Shown: in pieces, positions 1 to 5,857 of the stretch
Numbering within the stretch: the first letter of the stretch is position 1
Layout of the letters: each line of letters begins with the position of its first letter
Assembly (NCBI GenBank): GCA_905212345.1
Contig: CAJMEC010000050.1
Location: 1 to 13,395 of the forward strand
Origin: an uncultured Sutterella sp.
GTDB taxonomy: Bacteria; Pseudomonadota; Gammaproteobacteria; Burkholderiales; Burkholderiaceae_F
Reading direction: 5' to 3'
DNA length: 13,395 nucleotides
Program-made: the position numbers and the translations under genes
The notes under the pieces: generated by a model
The model's input: the letters and a program-made list of their open reading frames with translations, nothing else
Told to the model about the DNA's origin: nothing
Database searches by the model: none

Positions 1-228
1 GCCAGCCAATCCACGAACCTGATTCAGCCCTGCCTTAATAGGTATCCAATTTATTTTGATACCTTCTTTTGCGAACTCTTTTTCCAATAGCCCCTGATTT
101 TTCATAACAATATTTTGTATGTTAAACGGAGCCTTTACATAAGTAATATTGAGCTGTTGGGGCCATGTCTGACATTGGCCAACCAATGAAAACAACCCTA
201 AAACCAATATTGAAAATAATCTTTTCAT
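1..228 (-). CDS. ABC transporter substrate-binding protein, SsuA/NMT1-like (N-terminal part)
   Basis: The first 76 codons of a gene that leaves the window on the left; they are open throughout. Residues 1 to about 20 form a signal peptide (MKR, then a hydrophobic run up to VGQCQ). The residue before the Cys is Gln, so it is a poor lipobox and a soluble periplasmic protein is more likely than a lipoprotein. The mature start contains LNITYVK, then a stretch around LLEKEFAKEGIKINWIPIKAG that matches the first lobe of SsuA/TauA/NMT1 binding proteins, which carry a similar LEK..A..GV.V.W.....AG pattern. Such proteins usually capture sulfonates, taurine, nitrate or thiamine precursors and pass them to an importer; the ligand cannot be told from this fragment. 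The ATG overlaps the TGA of the MacB-type permease by one base (TGATG at 230-226), so translation is probably coupled to the efflux operon. Family call moderately sure; substrate unknown. Confidence 0.65.
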   Translation of the reverse strand, partial: MKRLFSILVLGLFSLVGQCQTWPQQLNITYVKAPFNIQNIVMKNQGLLEKEFAKEGIKINWIPIKAGLNQVRGLAG

Positions 229-1433
229 CATTCGTGTCTCACCGCTTCTATCGGATCCAACTGAGCGGCCCGGCGTGCAGGGAAATAACCGAAAATGACA
301 CCTGTTAGCGCCGCAAATAAGAACGCTATCATATTGATGCTCGGATCAAAAATGAAGGGCACTCCCATCGTTGCCGCTAAGACAAAAGAACCGATAAAAG
401 CAATCGCAACACCTAAAACACCACCCATAGCTCCTAATACAACCGCTTCAATTAAAAATTGCATCAAAACTTCTCTTTCTAATGCGCCGATTGCCAAACG
501 AACGCCGATTTCTCTCGTCCTTTCCGTCACACTGACGAGCATGATATTCATAATTCCAATACCACCGACAACCAGACTAACCGCTGCCACAGCTCCCAAA
601 AGCATCGTCATGATTTCCGTCGTGCTGGAAACTCTTCGTGCAATTTCCTCTGTATCCAAAATCATAAAGTTGTCATCATCGGCATCGGATAAAGAACGCC
701 TTTCTCTCATTAAAAGACGAATACTTTCTGTCACTAACGCCCGATCAATCTGTGAATCGACTGACACTAAAATAGCTGAAACTCTTGTGTTTCCAGATAC
801 TCTACGTTGAAAAGTTTGAATTGGCATAACCACTAAGTCATCTTGATCACCACCAATAGCCGCTTGTCCTTTGCTTTCCAAAACACCCACGACGCGACAA
901 GAAAACTGACCGGTACGTAGCATTTGTCCTACGGCATTTGATGAGCCGAAAATTTCCTTTTCAATCGTTGTCCCAATTACACACACAGCAGCCCCTGACT
1001 GCTCTTCCTGGGGCTCAAAATAGCGTCCTTGCCTAATTTGACGATTGTCCAAAATGAAATATTGATTAGAGCTTCCGATAACCTGTGTACTCCAGTTGCG
1101 CCCCTGAGCCACAACTGTCATGGATTGTTGTCTTTGAGGCGCGACCGCTTTAACCCCTGCGATTTGATTTGCAATTGCATCGATGTCTTCAAGTTTAAAA
1201 GACGGAGCTCCCGCCGAACCGCCCGGCCCCATACGTTGTCCGGGACGAATCATCAGTTGGTTACTGCCCAGGCTTTCAATCTGTTCACGAACAGCCTGCG
1301 TTGCACCGTTTCCAACCGTCACCATCGTGATCACAGCTGCCACGCCGATAACAATACCGAGGACCGTCAGCAACGAACGCATGGGATTGCGCCATATTTG
1401 ACGTAAAGCCAATACAAAAGCATTCCCCCACAT
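228..1433 (-). CDS. MacB-type ABC transporter permease (separate from its ATPase)
   Basis: A 401-residue inner-membrane protein of the MacB/FtsX mechanotransmission class. It has a cytoplasmic N-terminus (ALRQIWRNPMRSLLTVLGIVIG), TM1 at about 18-40, a large periplasmic domain at about 41-275 (MacB_PCD type), then TM2 at about 277-300, TM3 at about 326-352 and TM4 at about 366-385. The typical FtsX signature MLVSVTERTREIGVRLAIGA lies after TM2, and the C-terminus PARRAAQLDPIEAVRHE is the standard coupling-helix tail. These proteins do not carry substrate through the membrane; ATP-driven movements of the periplasmic domain drive flow through the adaptor and outer-membrane channel. E. coli MacB fuses ATPase and permease; here they are separate genes, as in many Lol/Ykn-like systems. 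The gene starts 2 bases after the ATPase stop and ends in a 1-base overlap with the next gene. Substrate (macrolide, peptide, siderophore or lipid) cannot be assigned. Confidence 0.93.
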   Translation of the reverse strand: MWGNAFVLALRQIWRNPMRSLLTVLGIVIGVAAVITMVTVGNGATQAVREQIESLGSNQLMIRPGQRMGPGGSAGAPSFKLEDIDAIANQIAGVKAVAPQRQQSMTVVAQGRNWSTQVIGSSNQYFILDNRQIRQGRYFEPQEEQSGAAVCVIGTTIEKEIFGSSNAVGQMLRTGQFSCRVVGVLESKGQAAIGGDQDDLVVMPIQTFQRRVSGNTRVSAILVSVDSQIDRALVTESIRLLMRERRSLSDADDDNFMILDTEEIARRVSSTTEIMTMLLGAVAAVSLVVGGIGIMNIMLVSVTERTREIGVRLAIGALEREVLMQFLIEAVVLGAMGGVLGVAIAFIGSFVLAATMGVPFIFDPSINMIAFLFAALTGVIFGYFPARRAAQLDPIEAVRHE

Positions 1434-1435
1434 AC

Positions 1436-2131
1436 CTAAACTCCCTGATCACTTTCTATGCGACCGTCCCTGAAATGAACGATTCTCTTGGCAAATCTAG
1501 CCATCTCCGGTTCATGGGTTACAAGCGAAACCGTAATGCCATCTTGCTCATTGAGATCTTTGAGCAATTGCATAATTTCAATGCTTCGTTTGGTATCCAA
1601 ACTGCCTGTTGGCTCATCGGCTAAGAGTAGCAACGGCTTACTCACAATTGCCCGGGCAATAGCCACACGCTGTTGTTGACCGCCTGACAATTCTGCAGGT
1701 GTATGGTGTTCCCATCGCAAAAGTCCTACTCGATCTAAAGCCTGCCTCGCCAGTTTATGGCGTTCTTCACGAGGAACTCCCCGATACAGAAGTGGCAACT
1801 CGACATTCTCTAATGCGGTTGTTCGAGCCAAAAGATTAAATCCCTGAAAAATAAAGCCTAAATATTTCCGACGCAACAAAGCTCTTTCGTCATGACTCAT
1901 TTTTTCGACCGGTGCGCCTTTAAATAAATAACGACCGGAAGTTGGCGTATCCAGAGCTCCCACAATGTTCATGCAGGTCGACTTCCCCGATCCCGAAGGT
2001 CCCATTACTGCAACAAAGTCACCTTCTTCAATGACAAAGTCAATCCCTTGCAAGGCGAAAAAGGCTGCCTCTCCTTGTCCGTAGCGCTTATGAATATCAA
2101 TGAGCTGAACTAATGGGATCTTTTCAGACAT
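1436..2131 (-). CDS. MacB-type ABC transporter ATP-binding protein
   Basis: A 231-residue ATPase of the LolD/MacB class that energises the adjoining permease. Visible motifs: Walker A GPSGSGKST at 44-52, Q-loop Q96 (FIFQGFNLL), signature LSGGQQQR at 148-155, Walker B LLLLADEP at 167-174 with catalytic E173, D-loop SLD at 177-179 and switch His H206 (VTHE). The family-specific pattern around ALQGIDFVIEEGDFVAVMG is present. Start choice: a GTG lies two codons upstream at 2137, but the excellent ribosome site AAGGAG (2142-2137) overlaps that GTG and sits 5 bases before the ATG at 2131, so the ATG is preferred. It lies 12 bases after the adaptor stop and 2 bases before the permease start, so all three are co-translated from one message. 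Confidence 0.95.
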   Translation of the reverse strand: MSEKIPLVQLIDIHKRYGQGEAAFFALQGIDFVIEEGDFVAVMGPSGSGKSTCMNIVGALDTPTSGRYLFKGAPVEKMSHDERALLRRKYLGFIFQGFNLLARTTALENVELPLLYRGVPREERHKLARQALDRVGLLRWEHHTPAELSGGQQQRVAIARAIVSKPLLLLADEPTGSLDTKRSIEIMQLLKDLNEQDGITVSLVTHEPEMARFAKRIVHFRDGRIESDQGV

Positions 2132-2136
2132 GCTCA

Positions 2137-2142
2137 CTCCTT
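2137..2142 (-). promoter_or_regulatory. Ribosome binding site of the MacB-type ATPase (decides its start)
   Basis: The minus strand reads AAGGAG here, then five bases (TGAGC) and ATG at 2131. The alternative GTG at 2137-2135 shares its first base with this Shine-Dalgarno sequence and would have no usable spacing, so it is rejected as the start. Confidence 0.8.
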
Positions 2143-2143
2143 G

Positions 2144-3412
2144 CTAATTGGCCCGAAGCTGGCTCGTAATGACCAAGTCACCCACTTTCAAATCACCTGA
2201 AACGACTTCTGTGCGCGTTCCGTCCGATGCACCGGTAATGATGTCAACCTCTTGGGCACCGCCATCACGCAAAACCCACACAGTGTTTTTCCTTTGCGTG
2301 GTAACGCCACCGACTTCTTTCGAGACTTTGTTGGACGAACGGGGCGGTCCCATCATAAGGCTACTGACCGCGCTCGAATCTTTAGATACACTAGGAGCAA
2401 ATCGCAATGCCGTATTGGGAACCAGTAAAGCGTTTTCGCGCTTTTCCGTCACAATCCTTGCCGTTGCTGTCATCCCCGGACGTAAAAGCAAATCCTCATT
2501 GCTTACTTTTAAATAAGCAGTGTACGTCACCACATTTGTTTCAGACTCCGTGGGGCCGTAAGCGACTTTAGTCAAGGTCGCCGGAAAATTTTTGTTGGGA
2601 TAAGCACTAACGGTGAACGTCGCTTTCTGTCCTGGCTGTACAACACTGACATCGGCCTCGTCAACATCAATTTCAAGTTCTAATGTTTTCAGGTCACTCG
2701 CCAACGTTAAAAGTTCAACCGCTTGTAAAGATGCCGCCACAGCGTATCCCGGTTCCACGGAACGAGCCAAAACGACACCGTCGATAGGAGAAGAAATATA
2801 GGCTTTTGTTAAATCCGTCTGAGCGGTTTCGAGTTCAGCCTGAGCTGTTTGAATTTGAGCGCCGGCAGTATCAAGCGAAGCTTGAGCGCGAGCGACGACA
2901 GCCGCCTGTTCATCTAATTCTGTTTGAGCAGGTGTTTTTCCGCCCGAAAGCTTTCTCACATTAAGAAGCCTTTTATATTTAGCGTTAGCCTCATTGAGTG
3001 TTGCCTCCGCTTCTTTCTGCGCTGCCTGCGCACTAGCCAAAGCCGCTTTTGCCTTTTCAACCGAAGCCTTCAATTTGGCCGTATCAAGTTCAATTAATAC
3101 CTGGCCATGCTTAATGGGATCGTTTACATCGACTAAAACATTTTCAACAATTCCGGACAGTTCTGATCCGATCGTCACTTTTTGTTCAGCTTCGAGCGTC
3201 CCATTAGCCGTCACCTCGACCTGCAGTACGCCTTGAGTAACCGCTTCGGTTAAATATCGAGGGCCCGCGTCTTTGCTACCCATCCACCAAGAAAAAGCTG
3301 CAACCACTGCCACACAGGCAGCCCCTAGTGCCCAAGTTTTTCTTTTTGAACGCCCCTGAGCATCATCTCCGCCTAGCAAGGATTTGATCTTTTCTTTATC
3401 GCTACTCATCAT
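2144..3412 (-). CDS. MacA-type periplasmic adaptor (HlyD/RND membrane-fusion family)
   Basis: A 422-residue membrane-fusion protein that bridges the MacB-type permease and the outer-membrane channel. A short, charged cytoplasmic tail (1-26) precedes a single membrane anchor at about 27-43 (WALGAACVAVVAAFSWW). The first lipoyl half is at about 73-112 (VTIGSELSGIVENVLVDVND), an Ala/Gln/Glu-rich coiled-coil hairpin follows at about 113-203, and the second lipoyl half is at about 205-240 (YISSPIDGVVLARSVEPGYAV). A beta-barrel domain lies at about 242-320 (LRPGMTATARI) and a membrane-proximal domain at 325-420. The last is interrupted by a flexible Ser/Gly/Met-rich insert at about 340-372. The start overlaps the upstream gene's stop (ATGA at 3412-3409). 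GAGG precedes the two consecutive ATG codons (3412 and 3409) and either could be used; the second gives more normal spacing. Family and role are secure. Confidence 0.94.
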   Translation of the reverse strand: MMSSDKEKIKSLLGGDDAQGRSKRKTWALGAACVAVVAAFSWWMGSKDAGPRYLTEAVTQGVLQVEVTANGTLEAEQKVTIGSELSGIVENVLVDVNDPIKHGQVLIELDTAKLKASVEKAKAALASAQAAQKEAEATLNEANAKYKRLLNVRKLSGGKTPAQTELDEQAAVVARAQASLDTAGAQIQTAQAELETAQTDLTKAYISSPIDGVVLARSVEPGYAVAASLQAVELLTLASDLKTLELEIDVDEADVSVVQPGQKATFTVSAYPNKNFPATLTKVAYGPTESETNVVTYTAYLKVSNEDLLLRPGMTATARIVTEKRENALLVPNTALRFAPSVSKDSSAVSSLMMGPPRSSNKVSKEVGGVTTQRKNTVWVLRDGGAQEVDIITGASDGTRTEVVSGDLKVGDLVITSQLRAN

Positions 3413-4818
3413 TTTTCCTCATTGATTGGGTCAGTCGGAACCCATCCGCCACCCAGCGCTCGATATAAATCAATATGAGCAATTGCCCAATCCGCTTGGT
3501 TACTGGCCTCATTATCCTGAGCCGTTAGCCATGAACGTTGCGTCGTCAGAACAGTCTGATAGTCTTCCAAACCGCTTGAATATTGCTGTAAAGCCAGTTG
3601 GGCTGCCAGTTGAGAACTTTCCGTTGCTGTTTTAAGGGACATTTTTTTAGCCGCACTGGATCGAATACCGGATAAAGCGTTTTCCGTTTCTTCTAAAGCA
3701 ACAACTAAGGTTTGCGTATATTGAGCCTGCGCGCGATCAAGGTTGGCTTTCTGCGTCTCTGTGCCAGCCACAACATCTCCCCAGTTCAAAAAAGGCATTG
3801 ACAGAGCGCCAACTAAAGCGCCGATTCCGGTACCACTTGCTCCCAGCGCCCCAACCGTTGCTGCCGCGGTACCTATTGAACCGGAAAGTGACAAAGTCGG
3901 AAAGTAATCTGCTTGTGCAACGCGAACATTTTCCATTGCGGCTCTCACCGTTTCTCGCGCTGCCAACACATCAGGTCTCAAAGAAATCACATCCGCGGGG
4001 ATAGAAACCGCAATCTTTCCCGGAGGAGTTGGAATATCGGCTGAAGGTAAATTTTGGATTTCGCTCAACGGCAAAACTGTCAATCTGGATAAAGCAGTCT
4101 CATACTGCAAAATGTTATGCATATTCGTGGCGATACTGGCCTTGGCATTTTCAAATTGGGCGTTCGCTTGTTCATAGTCCGTGGCCGATACAAGTCCAGC
4201 CTGGTAGCGCCATTGCGTTAAATTCTTCGCCTCTTCGTAAGATTTGACACTTTGTCTGGCGATTGACAGACGGCTTTGAGCCAAGCGCAAATTGACATAG
4301 GTGAGCGCTACCTCACTTGTCATTGCACTTTTTGTATCTTCTAGAGATAGTTCGGAAGCTAATGCGCTAGCCTGAGCCGCTCGTCTTGAAGAGACATCTT
4401 TGCCGCCAAAACTAAAAGACCATGCCGCGGCGGCATCCGCCCCAAAGCTTTCCGTAGAGGTGTTATTTCGACGGTTTCTGGCGCCATCAGCCCCCAACGT
4501 TGCCGTCGGAAAGAGTTGCGATGTAGCCGCCGTTAGGCTCGCCATCGCCGAGCGTAAGTTCGCTTGGGCTTGCGCAATGTCAGTATTGTTTTTTAGCGTT
4601 GCTTCCACCAACATATTTAGTGACGGGTCTTTCCAAGATGACCACCATTGCGCAGGAGGCACCCTAAGCGACTTTGCTTCTGCTGTCCCCTCTCCATTGC
4701 TCCATGTTGAGGCCAATAGGCGACTTTGTTCTTCAGTCAACTGCACAGGCTGAACAGCGCAACCGGCCAGTCCGACAACACATGACACCGTTAATGCAAG
4801 AGTGAGAATTTTTTTCAC
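3409..4818 (-). CDS. Outer-membrane efflux lipoprotein, NodT/TolC-like factor
   Basis: A 469-residue outer-membrane factor, first gene of the efflux operon. The signal peptide ends in a clear lipobox, LAGC with Cys20, so the mature protein should be lipid-anchored, as in NodT/OprM/CusC proteins. After it comes the diagnostic WWSSWKDPSLNMLVEATLKNN block (about 58-78) and the first OEP repeat (AQANLRSAMASLTAATSQLFP). A second OEP repeat begins near SLRPDVLAARETVRAAMENV, and the C-terminal part contains LALQQYSSGLEDYQTVLTTQ, again a family hallmark. The trimer forms the exit duct across the outer membrane and periplasm. Start: GTG at 4818, preceded by AAGGGG about 7 bases upstream. The ATG at 4820 overlaps it in another frame and is followed at once by TGA, so it is not the start. 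Its final TGA overlaps the adaptor's ATG. Confidence 0.94.
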   Translation of the reverse strand: MKKILTLALTVSCVVGLAGCAVQPVQLTEEQSRLLASTWSNGEGTAEAKSLRVPPAQWWSSWKDPSLNMLVEATLKNNTDIAQAQANLRSAMASLTAATSQLFPTATLGADGARNRRNNTSTESFGADAAAAWSFSFGGKDVSSRRAAQASALASELSLEDTKSAMTSEVALTYVNLRLAQSRLSIARQSVKSYEEAKNLTQWRYQAGLVSATDYEQANAQFENAKASIATNMHNILQYETALSRLTVLPLSEIQNLPSADIPTPPGKIAVSIPADVISLRPDVLAARETVRAAMENVRVAQADYFPTLSLSGSIGTAAATVGALGASGTGIGALVGALSMPFLNWGDVVAGTETQKANLDRAQAQYTQTLVVALEETENALSGIRSSAAKKMSLKTATESSQLAAQLALQQYSSGLEDYQTVLTTQRSWLTAQDNEASNQADWAIAHIDLYRALGGGWVPTDPINEEK

Positions 4819-5012
4819 ATTCTTTCCCCTTTTTACCTTAGTTTAAAGTGTGCCATAGAAAGTTGTAACAATCTCCCGAAGCGAGTAATTTTTTGCAAGC
4901 TACCTCCGATAAGGTAATCGTCTTAGTGGCAAATCGCACTTGGGGCAAACTTAATACTCGAATATCATTATTATTACGGTCTCATTTATTAAAGTGTGTT
5001 TGTACTATCTCA
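4819..5012. promoter_or_regulatory. Divergent promoter region between efflux operon and regulator gene
   Basis: These 194 bases separate two divergently transcribed units and must hold promoters for both. I see no near-consensus sigma-70 promoter on either strand. On the minus strand a weak pair, TTGTTA and TTTAAA 18 bases apart, ends just upstream of the outer-membrane factor gene. Possible regulator sites are an exact 8-base inverted repeat (TTACCTTA at 4833-4840, TAAGGTAA at 4910-4917) and the small palindrome TTGTAACAA at 4863-4871. No tandem GTAAA-N5-GTAAA box of the CpxR type is visible. The reading frame of the regulator stays open upstream to a TTG at 4893, but nothing there resembles a receiver domain. 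Confidence 0.45.
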
Positions 5013-5699
5013 ATGCCTTTAAATCTTCTTTTATCGTTACATGACGAGGTATTCGAAGCGCTGATCGCAGACTTTTTAGTTTTTTGTAACTATGAAGTCC
5101 GGGCTGCGTACACTCAGCAAGATGCGCTTAACTACTGTCAAAACGACAATTTTGACATGGCAGTTATTGATATCAAAGAAGAAAAGGATGCTCAGTTTGC
5201 CAGATACTTATTGGCCATCAAACCCGAATTGGATATTCTTGCCTTAATTCATGAGGGCGTTTCAAACGATGTGATTGAATCACTTCGTTTACCACGGGAA
5301 CAGCTTTTATCGCTTCCGGCTCCCCTGGTTTCTATTTTAGAAGCCATCAAGGTTGCCAATGAGTCCAGGCAAAATGAAAAATTAAAATCCCTCACACCTG
5401 TCACAATCGGATCGCTTTGCATTGATAAACAAAACGCTACCGCCAGTGTTCACGGTGTTCCTTTAACCTTGACTGTCACGGAATTTACCCTTTTGGATCT
5501 TTTGGCCGACAACCTGAATGCCCCGGTGAGCAAGGATGAAATTTACCCCAAAGTTTTAGGGCGTCCCCGCGGCCAATTTGACAGAGCAATCGATGTTCAC
5601 ATTTCCAGTGTTCGCCACAAACTTCATCAGCTGCACTGCAACGACATTTGCATTGAAAGTGTAAGAGGCGTCGGTTACCGTCTCTGTAAACAAGATTAA
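5013..5699 (+). CDS. OmpR/CpxR-like response regulator with degenerate receiver domain
   Basis: A 228-residue two-domain protein. The C-terminal domain (about 129-228) is a full OmpR-type winged helix: VTEFTLLDLL at 155-164, the recognition-helix region FDRAIDVHISSVRHKL at 189-204 and the wing SVRGVGYRL at 216-224. The FDRAID.HIS wording is close to CpxR. The N-terminal domain aligns in length and register with PhoB-type receivers and keeps the phospho-acceptor Asp as D53 (AVIDIK). The acidic metal-binding pair is replaced by L9-H10, the switch Thr by I79 and the conserved Lys by L101 (SLP instead of TKP). It is therefore probably not controlled by ordinary phosphorylation. ATG 5013 is chosen because receiver homology begins there; no Shine-Dalgarno sequence precedes it, so translation is weak or the message is leaderless. 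No kinase gene adjoins. By position it probably controls the divergent efflux operon, its own gene, or both. Confidence 0.88.
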   Translation: MPLNLLLSLHDEVFEALIADFLVFCNYEVRAAYTQQDALNYCQNDNFDMAVIDIKEEKDAQFARYLLAIKPELDILALIHEGVSNDVIESLRLPREQLLSLPAPLVSILEAIKVANESRQNEKLKSLTPVTIGSLCIDKQNATASVHGVPLTLTVTEFTLLDLLADNLNAPVSKDEIYPKVLGRPRGQFDRAIDVHISSVRHKLHQLHCNDICIESVRGVGYRLCKQD

Positions 5700-5734
5700 T
5701 TGATGTTCCTTTTCCCCTTAAAAAGCGACTTTTT

Positions 5735-5769
5735 TTGATAAATCGATTTTTTTTCGCGATTTTTATCAA
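5735..5769 (+). terminator. Possible weak AT-rich hairpin after the regulator gene
   Basis: TTGATAAATCG (5735-5745) can pair with CGATTTTTATCAA (5757-5769) with a two-base bulge, leaving an 11-base T-rich loop. It begins 36 bases after the regulator stop. The following sequence is pyrimidine-rich but has no clean T-tract, so termination is uncertain. Confidence 0.3.
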
Positions 5770-5780
5770 ATTCTTTCTCA

Positions 5781-5803
5781 TTCTTTTAACGACTGTAAAA
5801 GAA
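5781..5803. repeat. 8-base inverted repeat upstream of the EF-G-like gene
   Basis: TTCTTTTA (5781-5788) and TAAAAGAA (5796-5803) form a perfect inverted repeat around a 7-base centre, 55 bases before the EF-G-like start. No T-tract follows, so it is not a standard terminator. It could be an operator or chance in an AT-rich leader. A TTGACA hexamer at 5823-5828 cannot serve as a -35 box for this gene, because the matching -10 position falls on the ribosome binding site. Confidence 0.3.
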
Positions 5804-5857
5804 AAGGCGCAAAATAGAACCATTGACATTTCCATTTAGTCATTAAAGGGGATCATT

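Noticed and set aside
295..810. Long open frame (171 codons) on the plus strand opposite the MacB-type permease
   Set aside because: It is antisense to a clear permease gene, has low-complexity Ser/Thr/Ile content without domains, and lacks a ribosome site.
4893..5012. TTG-started 40-residue extension of the regulator
   Set aside because: The receiver homology begins at the ATG at 5013, and the extension would fill the whole divergent promoter region.
5823..5828. TTGACA hexamer as a -35 box for the EF-G-like gene
   Set aside because: A -10 box at the right distance would fall on the ribosome binding site AAGGGG, leaving no room for a leader.
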